DNA from: Stenocarpella maydis
Taxonomy: Eukaryota; Ascomycota; Sordariomycetes; Diaporthales; Diaporthaceae
Direction: 5' to 3'
Length of the DNA stretch: 28,267 nt
NCBI GenBank assembly: GCA_002270565.1
Contig: NQMI01000251.1
Span: 7,646-35,912, forward strand
Shown here: piece by piece, positions 1 through 10,507 of the stretch
How the letters are laid out: each line of letters starts with the position of its first letter
How positions within the stretch are numbered: the first letter of the stretch is position 1
Notes under the pieces: model-generated
The model's input: only the letters and a program-made list of their open reading frames with translations
Told to the model about the DNA's origin: nothing
Database searches by the model: none
Made by a program: the position numbers and the translations under genes

Positions 1-189
1 TCCAACCTAACTACTTCTTTTATAACTACTATACCTCAGCTGATCTCTAATTAGTGTAGTATAACTTGCATTATTAAGACTTAAAAGCTGCTACAACCAT
101 TAATCTCTACCCTTAAAACTTATTACCTCCCCTCCGTTACCTAATTTCTCCTTGCCTTAGTACCCTTTTCCCCGGTCTGATTAATTAGA
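1..189. other. AT-rich flank, no gene seen
   Basis: No frame stays open or resembles a family I know. The sequence is pyrimidine-rich on the + strand, and the recognisable frame of the next feature cannot be traced confidently upstream of about 190. It may be the 5' part of the same degenerate element. Confidence 0.4.
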
Positions 190-2349
190 AAGATATCTTC
201 CTTAAGCTAGTAAATGATAAAGAAAGGTGAGGGAAAGAAAAAGGGATCCCTATTGATTTAGTTTATAGCTATTAATAGTCTAAAAGGCCAAGTTAGCCCT
301 ATAAATGATCCTAATGCCCCCATACCTACTATCGAGTACCCAGACCCTTCTAATTAGGTTGGCCTTAAAGTATAACTTTTAGCATTACCCTTTATTATAA
401 ATTTTGATAATATTAACCCTATGTAGCAGCTAAGATTTCCCAACCCATATAATATTTGCAATTAAGGAAATTAGGATTGCGGAGCTAGTATAGATTTAAT
501 AAAAGACCCGTTTGAAATTAGAATCCTTAATAATGGGTTGGCACTCTCCTAAGCTTTTAATATATCAGACCTTTTGGTATAATTACTATTCTTTTAGAAC
601 TAAAAATGGGGGTATAGTGATTATGTGTAGCGAGTAGTAGATATATATTTTGAGGGCGTTAATCTCTATCCTTAGTTTAGAGACCCCCCTAGGTAGAAGA
701 ACCTATTTGGCACTTACTACAGCGACTTCCTTATGACCCTTTATAATGCAGAAGGTCTCCTGGCTTAAGAGGCATACCTGTATACTAATTATGTTCTGGG
801 ACTTATTAATTAGCAACTGATTAATTTTAGCGACCTGGTCTTTATAGTGCTCATAACCTATAATGTTAATGAAGAACTCCCTAGATTATAGAGATACCAC
901 TTACTAAAGGATAGCTAGAGGTTTATTATCTAAGTTATATATACCCTAGGCTATTAGGTATTAAGCATCTTTAATAGGGATACTAAATGACTTAATATAA
1001 TTAATATTTATCCTAATTAGAGAACTCATAATAGGATGTACCCCTGTATAAGGGATTGCATTATATACTTCCTTACCCTTGGGCTACCTAAAGGATTCTT
1101 AAAACAGGCATACATAGCGATCCAGGTGAAGGTAATATTGCAGCTGGGATTAACTGCCTGTAGACTTCTTATGGCTACCTATATTGCCTTCTTCTTCCGG
1201 GAGAATTATGGAAAGAATGGCTGGGAGTTTGAAGACTAGATTAAGATTAGGCTACTTAAATCCGCCCCTCCTAGCTTGCCTACTAAGAAAGCCTTAGCTT
1301 TTATCTAGGGTTTTGCTATCTAATTAGANNGCTTGCCCGCTAAAAAAGCCTTAGCTCTTATCTAGGGTTTTACTATCCAATCAGAAATTAATAGATCCAG
1401 GCGTTTAATTAGGGGCATCCAGAATACTCTAGTTATTAGCTATAATAAGTATAAGAGGCTTATAGTAGGAAAGAATATTATATACTCTTAAGCTGATATC
1501 TTAAGGATGAATAAGGGGGAGACTAAGTATTGCGCTATACTTAGTATGGGATTAGAGCTAGGATAAAATCTATTAGGCTTCCTTATAGTAAGATTTAATA
1601 AGGCTGATCTTTTAAGGCCTATTAATGTTTGGACTTCTAGGTTAAGTAAAACTCTTATTACCCCTAATAACTTAAAGAATTAGCTACCTATCCTAATATT
1701 TAAGATACCTGGTGCAACCATAAAGGATCTAATTATAATATTTAAGCTTAAACTTTATAAGGACCCATCTAAGATACTTAAGCTTCTGCCTTAAATAGAT
1801 AGGGTATGGATATATGGAGAAGATGGTCTTGAGATACTAAGTAAAGTAAGAACTGCTCTATAGATGCCTGATTGGAGTAGGGCCGGAACGCTATAGGGTG
1901 ACCCTATTAAACTTCTCTTGCAGCAGATGTTGGAGGCAAGCATTAGGAATATATCTTTAGGAGGAAATATAAATATAGGTGGGATAACCCCTAAGCAATT
2001 AGGTATCTTAAGGTCTTTATCATTATCTCTATCCTCTATTCCGGCTATACCGCTACTATATCGCCTATTACCCACTACAATAAGAATTATATTGATTTAG
2101 GAGTATAACCAGAATGCAAGTAAGTAGGTGGGGATTAAGGAAGCAAATTACTGGGTTCCCATACTAGCGATTAGTAATAGCTATTAATCCTAGGCTTATA
2201 AAAAGGCGGCTAAGCAAGAGGAGAAGGATTATAGATTGAGTATACTATAATAGAATGAGAGTAGGGATAAGCAGGCTAGAAATTAAGAGCTATAAAGGGT
2301 TTAATAGAGCTGAATTTGGGTGGCTTATCTAATTAGAGGAGGAAAGTAA
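190..2349 (+). pseudogene. Degenerate long ORF of unknown family
   Basis: I do not recognise this protein. One frame (codons starting at positions such as 658, 1036, 1816, 2143) can be followed for about 700 codons without a visible frameshift; it is interrupted by many stops, nearly all TAG or TAA. Open stretches include 1036-1239 (ending in a Trp-Glu-Phe-Glu-Asp motif) and 1918-2097. The C-terminal part is rich in Lys, Glu, Gln and Arg, as in a coiled coil. Retention of one frame with C-to-T type stops points to RIP of a once-intact repeat ORF rather than random DNA. A 55-bp duplication at an N gap (1274-1385) sits inside it. It is followed directly by Tc1 transposase sequence in another frame, so it may be a separate element or the product of a contig join near the N at 2411. 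Start and end are approximate. Confidence 0.5.
1274..1385. repeat. 55-bp near-duplicate around NN
   Basis: Positions 1274-1328 and 1331-1385 are both 55 bp and nearly the same, differing at several sites, all of them transitions. They flank exactly two Ns (1329-1330). Both copies read in the same style of frame (Leu-Pro-x-Lys-Lys-Ala-Leu-Ala), so the second repeats the protein segment of the first. Most likely two contig ends, from differently mutated copies, were abutted without merging; a real tandem duplication is possible. Confidence 0.7.
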
Positions 2350-2411
2350 TTCTAGTTATTTTAGGCGGATTATTACTTGTTCTTTATAATAGTCTGAAGA
2401 GGGGTATATTN

Positions 2412-2713
2412 CTATAGAAGTAGTGTAATCGTTTATTCTAGCATATGGAATCTCTCTAATAGATTAGCCTTTACAGTTACCTGATTTAAACCTAATCAAG
2501 AATATCTGGAAGCTTCTTAAAGTAGAGATAAATAAATGATACCCGAATTTATGGGAATTAACTCGAAATGGGGCTAATATGGCATATTTTAGTTAATGCG
2601 TGAAGGCGGCGTGGTGGGCAATAGATTAGGGCAAGATTGATAATATCATTCAATCACTCAAGTGGAGATTGGAAGCGGTCTGTAGATGCAGGGGAAGCTA
2701 TGGAGGATATTAA
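2412..2713 (+). pseudogene. Tc1/mariner transposase, C-terminal fragment
   Basis: The frame containing codon 2462 reads Asp-stop-Pro-Leu-Gln-Leu-Pro-Asp-Leu-Asn-Leu-Ile-Lys-Asn-Ile-Trp, which matches the third catalytic block of Tc1-family DDE transposases (usual form DWPxxSPDLNPIENxW, where the stop replaces Trp). It continues through a typical tail (Ala-Trp-Trp-Ala-Ile-Asp, then Arg-Leu-Glu-Ala-Val, then Gly-Ser-Tyr-Gly-Gly-Tyr) to TAA at 2711. Internal stops are TAG, TAA and one TGA, as expected from mutated CAG/TGG, CAA and CGA codons. The DNA-binding N-terminus and the first two catalytic Asp blocks are not found upstream; an N at 2411 marks the edge. The protein would cut and paste the element in the nucleus, but this copy is dead. 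Confidence 0.75.
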
Positions 2714-2830
2714 TCAGAAGACTTTAATGAGTAATATGATATAAGTTAATAGTCCTCAACTAGTTTCCTCGTAATTCTACGCGTCGTTGAAGTTGGGTGG
2801 TGGTTGTGGGGGTGGGTGGGATCTGCGGGA

Positions 2831-2860
2831 GTGTCCCAAGACTTTTTCGGTCGCACTGTA
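2831..2860. repeat. Probable right terminus of the Tc1 element with TA target
   Basis: About 120 bp after the transposase stop the sequence GTGTCCCAAGACTTTTTCGG is followed by a short run ending CACTG at 2858 and TA at 2859-2860. A terminus holding TCCCAA and ending CACTG next to TA is typical of Tc1/mariner inverted repeats, which insert at TA. The matching left terminus is not in the window, so this rests on one end. The surrounding 2760-2860 is more G-rich and less mutated than the rest. Confidence 0.55.
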
Positions 2861-3085
2861 GTATTCAAGTAATTGCCCACTGCTGACTAATCGATCTGCT
2901 ATCTAATCAATCTGTGGCTAGCTTAACAATGGTCCCCCATGCGTCTGCCACATTATACTAACTCTCCTAATCTTTAGAGTATACCCCTAAATTAACTAGA
3001 ATTTATTCTCTTCTCTAGATATTACTCTTTACATAAAAGTAATTTAAAGGGTGCTAAAGATAATCTATAAGATATATATAGAAGT
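2861..3085. other. Short AT-rich spacer, nothing recognised
   Basis: The spacer lies between the Tc1 terminus and the left LTR of copy B. No coding frame or RNA gene is seen. The five bases before the LTR (GAAGT, 3081-3085) do not match the five after the other LTR of copy B (CTTAC, 25678-25682). Confidence 0.4.
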
Positions 3086-3300
3086 TATTAAATGGCCTTT
3101 ACCATATGGCTGTTCTATACATATATACGGTATTCATTCAATTGGGTTCTGTAATTCAATGATATATCTTCTAACTCTTCTGAAACACAGAAGGACCGCA
3201 CAATACACATTCTTATTCAGATCATACAGTACCCAGTAGGATTAGTTATCCCACCCAAATTAGGTAACCTTATGCAATCAGTCCCAGTGCTATTCTAACA
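3086..3300 (-). repeat. 3' LTR of copy B (subfamily B)
   Basis: Reading the minus strand it starts TGTTAGAATAGCACTGGGAC at 3300 and ends GGCCATTTAATA at 3086 (TTCAACA in unmutated relatives). It aligns over its whole length with the LTR at 25463-25677, with differences that are mostly transitions. The conserved polypurine block directly to its right shows it is the 3' LTR of a minus-strand element. Confidence 0.9.
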
Positions 3301-3307
3301 CTAGGAG

Positions 3308-3318
3308 TCTTTTCTTTT
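3308..3318 (-). promoter_or_regulatory. Polypurine tract of copy B
   Basis: The minus strand reads AAAAGAAAAGA seven bases before the 3' LTR. The same eleven bases at the same distance precede the 3' LTRs of X and Y. In LTR retrotransposons this is where plus-strand DNA synthesis is primed. Confidence 0.75.
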
Positions 3319-3827
3319 CTAATCATATTCAGTCCCTGAATAAATCCTTAAGCAGGTTAAATTACCTATATAGTTTCCCCCTTTTTCCTAAGAAACCTAT
3401 CCCTTGCCCTTCTATAGGTTAAGCTATAATTTCCATTCCATATAATATAAGTAAATATTAACTACTTAGTTAATATTAAATATCTAGTACTTTTCCATTA
3501 TACTTTTTACTTAACTTTTTCTTTAACCAGACCTTCCTATTAAGTAGCCTCCCAACCATATAAGCAAAATTAATAAATAAAAGAACTATCCTTTAGTAAG
3601 TTACTTACCTCTCTTACTAACTAACTCCTAATAGCTTCCTTTTCATCCCTTCTTTTTCATCACCCTATTATATAGTTTTTACTTCTCATTATACTTCCCT
3701 TTTTATAATCTTTTAAATATCATCTAATAGCCTTCCTTTAGGCTAGTAAGTTACTAATAACTTTCTCAGTAACTATAGGTATATAATCTAGCCATATAGC
3801 TATAAATATCTCTTATTTACCATCCTT

Positions 3828-3856
3828 CCTCCCTCTCTCTCTCTTTCTTTCTTCCA
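3828..3856 (+). promoter_or_regulatory. CT-rich tract upstream of antisense ORF (copy B)
   Basis: A pyrimidine run of repeated CTCT and CTTT lies about 135 bp before the first open stretch of the + strand ORF. Equivalent runs lie at the same place in X (16684-16725, purine on +) and Y (24267-24313, purine on +). CT-rich tracts are common in fungal promoters, so this may be the promoter of the antisense ORF. That is inference, as no TATA box or start site was established. Confidence 0.35.
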
Positions 3857-3990
3857 TTATATAATATATACATAAATATATATATATATTCCTTATATAT
3901 ATACTTATATAATCCCTTCTTCTTTCTACCTATTAGTTATATAAGAAACTTTCTCATATAATATCTTCTCCTTTTAGCTTACATAATAGC

Positions 3991-4838
3991 TTGCCTACTA
4001 GCCCTCCTTCTTTTATTAGGCCTCACAATGCCTCTTATAGCCCTTATAGTTTACCTATCTCCCCTTTTACTTCTCCTTTACCTATACCTATTATCCCTAT
4101 AGTGCCTACACCTATTACCCCTACTACTAGCATCTTTATACTACTTTTTAACCTAATAACTTCTATATCTAATCCAACTGCCAGCTCTTAAATTATAACC
4201 TTTCCAAGCACTAGCTTTATAAATTATACCTTTATAGCTAAACTTTACCTTAATATATAAATAGCCTCTTTTTATTATACAATCTACTATTCTAACCTCT
4301 ATATATTTCTAAAATGCTAAGCATATAGCTATTATAATGCCTTCATATAATATACGCATATTAATTAATATTAATATCACCCCGCATAAGATTATTACCT
4401 TAGTTATCTAGTACCGAAGCTATTTCAATATAATCTTAATGTAATTATATAAATAGAATAGTACCTAATACACTAGGTATTTATATAATAAGCCTAATAT
4501 TTACTAACTTAAGGGGTGTATATAATTACCTGGGTTCTAGGGGGGTACTTATATAGGTTGCATCTAGCAGTTATAAGGCCGCTAATATTTCCACCATATT
4601 AACTATCAGCCTTATGCAGCTTATAGTTATGAGGGAGGTCATGGAGGTTATAGAGGTTATAGAGATAGAGACAACTCTAACAACAATAGTAGCAAGGGAC
4701 CCTCACATAGTGCAATCTCTATAGAAGATATTAAGCAGGATATTAGAAAGGAGGAGGGTTATATAATCAACCTATATGCCTTCACCTATAGGATTAACTA
4801 GGTATAAGTTTTAGGATCCTATATTATATAATAGTCTT
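3991..4838 (+). pseudogene. Antisense ORF of Copia copy B, unknown protein
   Basis: This ORF lies on the strand opposite gag-pol, between the pol end and the 3' LTR. The N-terminal part (3991-4191, open for 66 codons) is rich in Pro, Ser and Thr. After about 4260 the frame shifts by one base, and the rest reads Leu-Pro-Gly-Phe-stop-Gly-Gly near 4526-4546. It then has a Tyr-rich stretch, a Gly-Gly-Tyr-Arg-Gly-Tyr-Arg-Asp-Arg-Asp run near 4645, Asn/Ser-rich sequence, and Ile-Glu-Asp-Ile-Lys-Gln-Asp-Ile near 4720. It aligns with the antisense ORF of copy Y along its length, including the Pro-Thr-Ala-Ser, Pro-Gly-Phe-Gln-Gly-Gly and Glu-Asp-Ile-Lys-Gln blocks. No family is recognised; the Gly/Arg/Tyr run suggests nucleic-acid binding, but that is a guess. 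Stops are TAG/TAA. End approximate. Confidence 0.6.
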
Positions 4839-4976
4839 TTTTTAGTGCAATACATTTCTATCTATTAGTTGAGAATTAAACTCCCCTCTTACCATCTTTT
4901 TCAAATTCAGGCTCCCTACCTATATTATATATCTCTATCTATATCCATATAGGCACCACACATCTACATCTATACC

Positions 4977-5136
4977 CATGCCAAGTATTATACATCTATA
5001 TTAATATCCAAACTAGGTATTATATATCTATATTGATATTTAAGTCAAATATTATGCATCTATATTAATATCTAAGTCAGATATTGCACATCTATATTGA
5101 TATCTAAGTTAAATATCATGTATCCATCTTAATATT
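4977..5136. repeat. Five 32-bp tandem repeats (copy B)
   Basis: Five consecutive 32-bp units start at 4977, 5009, 5041, 5073 and 5105. Each carries a core close to CATCTATATTAATATC and they differ mostly by transitions. They lie between the end of RNase H and the antisense ORF end of copy B. Confidence 0.85.
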
Positions 5137-5139
5137 TAT

Positions 5140-5362
5140 CCTAGTTATATCCTATATCTATTCTTACTATATCTTATATCTATTCTAGCTGTATTTTATA
5201 TCTATTCTTATATATCCTATGTCTATCCTAGCTGTATTTTATTTCTATCCTTATATATCTTGGATCTATTTTAGCTATATTCTGTATCTATCCTTGTATA
5301 TCCTGTATCAATCCTGGCTATATTCTATTTCTATCCTTATATATTCTGGCTATATCCTGTAT
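5140..5362. repeat. 43-bp tandem repeats (copy B)
   Basis: The motif AGCTGTATTTTAT and its variants recur at 5143, 5187, 5230, 5273 and 5316, a spacing of 43-44 bp, with a last shorter step to 5348. This second array adjoins the 32-bp array but has an unrelated unit. Confidence 0.8.
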
Positions 5363-5439
5363 CTTTATTATAAATTATCTTAAATAACCTAATTATCTTT
5401 GTCCTAATTAATGCATTCTATATATACTTTAATTTTAAT

Positions 5440-8400
5440 GCTTAGGATATTAGTTAAGATTAGTTTCTCTAGAGCGCCATTTAGCGTTTTCTTTATATAG
5501 GCATTAGCTAGGTTATTCTTCCCATTAATCCATTATACCTTAGAGATTTCCTTCTTTTTATATACTTCTCTAAAAGATATAATGTTAATTATTAGCCTCT
5601 TTTTATCTATTATCCCAAACTATATAAGGCACTTATATAGAGACCTTAAGTCTATATAGATTACCATTAGGATCCTTAGAATGCCTAGGTAGCTTATAAT
5701 CTAGTTTATAATCATACTAAGTGCCATGCTGCTATTAAACCTAATCATTATACCATATAGCTCGCTAGCTAGTATACTCCTTATCACTTATTTACACTTT
5801 ATAGAGCTCTAATAAATAATATTCCCATAAATCTCAAAGTCTACATTTATATAATTATTCTCTATAGCTAGTATAATAATAAAACGTAGCTATAAGCTAA
5901 GGTCCTTATTATTAGTAAAAGAACTATGTATAAAAATATAAAGTTTCATATATTATAAATTAAGTAATATAAATATTATCCCCCTTTCTAGGTTTTCCAT
6001 TTACCACTTAATCTATACATTTAATACTTCTATATCTTTTTCTTTAGGTTCTTTAATTTATACTACTGCTAATAAATTATATAAAGCTTCTAGCTAATAG
6101 AGAAATATGATATATATACTGCATGCTCATTAAGTAATATATTATTATAATCTATCCACTATGTAAGGGTTAACTAGCTCCAGTTTCTTAGCCTATCCCT
6201 TTTATATAAAAAGAATGTTCTCTCTATTAAGCTTAATTCTCCCCCCATTAAATTCCACTAGGTATCCTAATTCTAGAATTTCCTTTAGCTTTATACAAAA
6301 GTCTTTCTTCCTTAATTTATTTTCTTCTCTTTAAGAGAATTATATAGTAGCAAAAAAGAATATATCCTCTATTTACATTCCCAATATCCCAAAATTATAT
6401 AAACCATTTATCATAAATAGCAGGCATAGGTTATATTTTAATCCCTTTATCTTTAATACATTTATATAGTACATATAGTATATTTTATACTAATATAAAC
6501 CTGCCTCTACTAGACTGTATAATAGCTTTTAAATCCATAGGATTATACCTAAAGGGTATTTATCTTAAAGCTCAACTAGTAGCTATATAATAATCATATA
6601 AGTTAAGGCATCCTCTAATTGTATATATACCTATGTAATATCTTAAAGCTCTCCTTAGCATTTAAAGTCTCATATAAGTATTAGTCCTAAAGCTAGGATT
6701 AATCTTTAGCTTATTCTCTAAATTATTGGGGCTTGCATCAGGATTATATATTTCTCTTTATCTCTATATCCTTAAATAACTAGTCTTAACTTCTCAATTA
6801 GCTTTATAAACCTATTCTTAATCTCTCTTACTATCCTTATTTTAAATATTTCAAGTATCCATGGATTTCTAGATTATACCATATGAAACTAAATACCTCT
6901 TTACTTGCTAGGGTATTAATTTCTAGGGTATCTAATTCTTTAAATGGTTTTCTAGGAGTAATAATAATGTTATCCTCCCTCATTTTAACTACAAGGTTAT
7001 ATAAGTCTTTCTCTTTTTATATTAAGAAAATATCTAATATAAGCTGTATATTTGCTAGAGGTATATATCATATGGCTGCCTTCCTTAATCTGCCCCTTTT
7101 CCTTAGCTGCACCTATTCTCATATGGGAATAAGTTTAGGGGTGTTCAGCTTATCCTGTAGTACCAGCTCTATTATATAGTAGTATAGTTTAATATAAGTT
7201 GCATAAAACTGGGTAGGTCCATTAATTATATTAATTATTACTTTATAGCCTTTAATAGCTTTAACTTTATATAATCCTTTCTATCCCCTATTCTCCATTT
7301 ATATAAGGACTTTACTTTAAAGAGGTAAGGATAAAGTTAATTAGGTATTTAGTCTATTTCTTATATTTAGCATATAATTAACTTCCACCTTAGCATAAAT
7401 CATATAGAGAATTTGCATTACCTTCCAGCTTACTAGTACTCTTTTTATAATCTTGGGGGAAAGGGGAGAGTTATATAAGATCTAAGGGTATATTCTAAAG
7501 ACAAGGAGTATTAGTATAATACCATTTAGCTCCACTATATTATTCAGGGCTTTAATAATCATTTAAAGGACTATCTCATTATCTATAAAGTGCTCAATTT
7601 CTGCTTTAAAAATATCATACATCTTCTTTAGGGGTCTATATAATCATTCAACCTTACCCACTACCTAATAGGCTTCAATTAGCATCTCTTTACATAATAT
7701 TCCTATTATCTTTATATTATTCCAGAATTCCTTAAATGCAAATTTCATACCTAGATTATACATAATATGGTTAGGGGGACTAATATATATATATATCCAG
7801 CATTTATATAGTGTATTCTAAGTATCTCATGCAGATAAAGAGTTTAGAAATATAGCTGCTTAAGAACTAGTATCTATATTAATTATATATAGTGCGTTTC
7901 TCCCTCCTAGTTATATAATATTAATCACAACTTCATAATTAAAGTAGCTATCATCCTTAATAGTAAACTTAAACCTCCTTAGGGCAGAGTTATATAATTA
8001 ATAATAATAGCAGATTTTCTGAATCTTTTGTAAAATTAATTCTTCTACATTATTATGCTTAGCATTCTTAAGGAGCTTATAAAGTCTTTCTATATAAGAG
8101 TAGCTAAAATATCTATAAAGTCTTCAAAATTATGATTCTGTAAGAAATGCTCTAGCTTCCATACAGCTTAAATTAAAGAATATATAGCCTCATTTTCATA
8201 TAACTAGTATAGTATTATCTTTTTATATAATGGTGTCTGTTGTATTATCAAAATATGCCCCTAGCCCATTAGTATCATGCAATAAGAAGACGAATAGCAT
8301 TAATATATCTAAGATATAGTATATAATCTCTCCTAGCTGGTTCTAGATCTTTATTATACTAATAGCTAAGATTACTTTATTTAGTCTAAATTTGACTTTG

Positions 8401-10215
8401 GCTATATCTTTCTCATAAGTTGTTATTATATAAGGGTTTTCATATAAGTATGCTATAGCTTAGGATTTCCTAATAGTAGAGAATTTTGCTGCTCCTATAT
8501 CTTAGAGCTCCCTTTAGTATATTATATTATAGGGGTTGTATAATATAAAATTCTCTACTGGGGTTATTCTTAGGGCTATATAAGTATCCTCTCCTATTAT
8601 ATAGTAATTAGATGCAAAATCAACCAGATATTATTATAAAATACCTTCCTTATTTAAATCTCAAGGATCCTAAGGTAGTTTTCCTATATAGTCAATTAAT
8701 ATATTCTCTCCCTTATAGTTTAGTATAAAGAACTGAAATTCTTCATTATTCTAAATAGGTTCTTAATAGAGGTCCCCATATATCTAGAGATATTAGGTTC
8801 ATATATCATTCCTTTCCTTTTTAGAGTAGTTTATAAACTAGTATCCTTCCTTCTTATATATAAAACATTTCTTTAGTTTATTTCCCATATAAAAGAGTTT
8901 AAATATCTATTAATATATAGGTACTCTTTATTATATAAAAGGTCTTTATAAGAACTAAACCTATAGGTAGTTATATAATATCTTTTTTAAATAATTATAT
9001 AATATCTTCTAGGAATCCTTAAAGTTAGAGGTATACCGCCTATTTATTAAATTAATGTTTGCTTTATTATACATTAGAAAGTATTAAGTAGAGTTTCATT
9101 CTATAGCTACTTAGATTACTATATAAAGGTTTACAAATAGTACTTTATATATTAGCTTTTAATTCATTAGGGCGTTCTTAAGCTCTAGTACCATATAATA
9201 TATGCGAGATACTATTATATATAGCGCAATTTCGCCCTAGTAGCCTGCCCCTAGCGCGCATTAAGCGAGCTAGAGCTTATTAAGAAGGGTCTCCAGTACC
9301 TCTAGCATTATCTTGTCTGGATTCTCCCTCTTATCTTATATAAACAATATGGTTATCCAATCTACCCAATATTAGCTATAATTTATATTAGTATTAAAAT
9401 ATATATTCATTAGATTATATATCTCTTTCTAAGTCATATCTAATCTAATATAGTATAGGTAGAATTTTTTCATACAGCCTAATAGAATATTAGGGAAGAC
9501 TACATAATATTAGTCCTCTTGTATTTATAGCCTTCAATAGTAGCTAATAAAGATTCAAGCATTATTTTATAGGAGATCATATAGTTTCCTTATATAGTTA
9601 TAATCCTTCTTTCTACCTTTATGGAAGTTTAATATAATCTAGGGATTAATTAGCCTATTTTAAATGATTCTTATTAGAACTAGGTTATATAGAGCGCCAT
9701 TTAGATAGATTAAGCGGGCTATAAACTCTACATCTAGCTATTATAAGAAGTTACCTACTTCTTATATATATCTTATTCCTAGTGAAATATATTATATAGG
9801 GTGGGTATTAGGTATTATAGCTTATATAATTCATAGGGGTTCATTATATAATTAAATTTATATCTATAGTTCTTATACTTTAACTATCTCTTAAGCTTAT
9901 AAAGGTTATATATCTTATAATATATTATGCAAAGAGGTATATATTAGGGTTAGTTTGATAGTAAATCAAGGGCAGGTTGCATAATAACTATATATCCATA
10001 CTAAAGTATAGCTAGAATTTATTCATTAATAATTGCCCCTAGAGTAGGAATTCCTCACCCATTAATTATATCTATTTGCTTGTTCCTAAAAATATATAGA
10101 ACTTAATTAAGTTAATGAGAAATCCACCCTTTAAATACTAAGATAATTATTATAAGCAATATCCTTATTTAGAGCTTCATTTAGATAATCTCTACTATAA
10201 CCTATATAAAGTATA
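5440..10215 (-). pseudogene. Copia gag-pol of copy B, most of the polyprotein
   Basis: Read on the minus strand from 10215 leftwards this gives gag (about 10215-8900), then the protease region (about 8900-8450), integrase (about 8450-7250), reverse transcriptase (about 7200-6250) and RNase H (about 5980-5440). Evidence is base-level and amino-acid alignment with X and Y. The gag block with Tyr-Ile-Gly-Pro-type sequence near 9400-9500 matches 11700-11800; integrase core 7770-8010 matches 20030-20200; the RT start opposite 6883-7179 matches 20957-21220. The RNase H end reads Trp-Ile-Asn-Gly-Lys-Asn-Asn-Leu-Ala-Asn-Ala-Tyr near 5510-5550, corresponding to the usual WINGKDNPADAYTK block with Asp-to-Asn changes. 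Many TAG/TAA stops fall throughout. The N-terminal end of gag lies beyond the insertion at 24886 onwards. Domain limits are approximate. Confidence 0.8.
10211..10215. repeat. Target duplication GTATA, left side
   Basis: GTATA immediately precedes the 5' LTR of X. The same five bases immediately follow the 3' LTR of Y (24886-24890), and copy B gag continues from there. Five-base duplications are normal for LTR elements. Confidence 0.8.
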
Positions 10216-10420
10216 TGTTGGAATAGCACTTAGGATCGCACATCAGTATGGGGACGAGGTGGCTTAGTCAGCCACCTAGGTACCACACGGAGGCCTTAAG
10301 CCCCTACCGTGTGCTTCCCCTCCCTCATTTCAGAACCTAGATAGATCATCGAATAACAGAACCAGTTTAACAACCACTATACATATATACCAATAGCTAT
10401 ATAGCAAAGGCCATTTAATA
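10216..10420 (+). repeat. 5' LTR of X (subfamily A)
   Basis: It begins TGTTGGAATAGCACTTAGGA and ends GGCCATTTAATA (TTCAACA in the less mutated copies), 205 bp. It carries two inverted repeats: AGGTGGCT/AGCCACCT around TAGTC (10257-10277), and CACACGG/CCGTGTG (10284-10313). The block directly after it (CTAATCAGTAATTACTTAGC) is shared by all Copia leaders in the window, which fixes the boundary and marks the primer-binding region; I could not identify the primer tRNA. Confidence 0.92.
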
Positions 10421-10507
10421 CTAATCAGTAATTACTTAGCGCAATTACAGATTGGCAAGAGTGAAGAGATAAGCCCCCATATAACTCCCTAGCTGCACTG
10501 CTAAATG

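Noticed and set aside
1791..2075. 94-codon minus-strand frame
   Set aside because: It is opposite the long + strand degenerate frame, which extends far beyond it in both directions.
4977..5362. CRISPR-like array
   Set aside because: The 32-bp and 43-bp units are contiguous with no variable spacers, in a eukaryotic retroelement.
6883..7179. 98-codon + strand frame rich in Leu and Ser
   Set aside because: It is the complement of the copy B RT start; the same shadow appears opposite RT of Y at 20957-21220.
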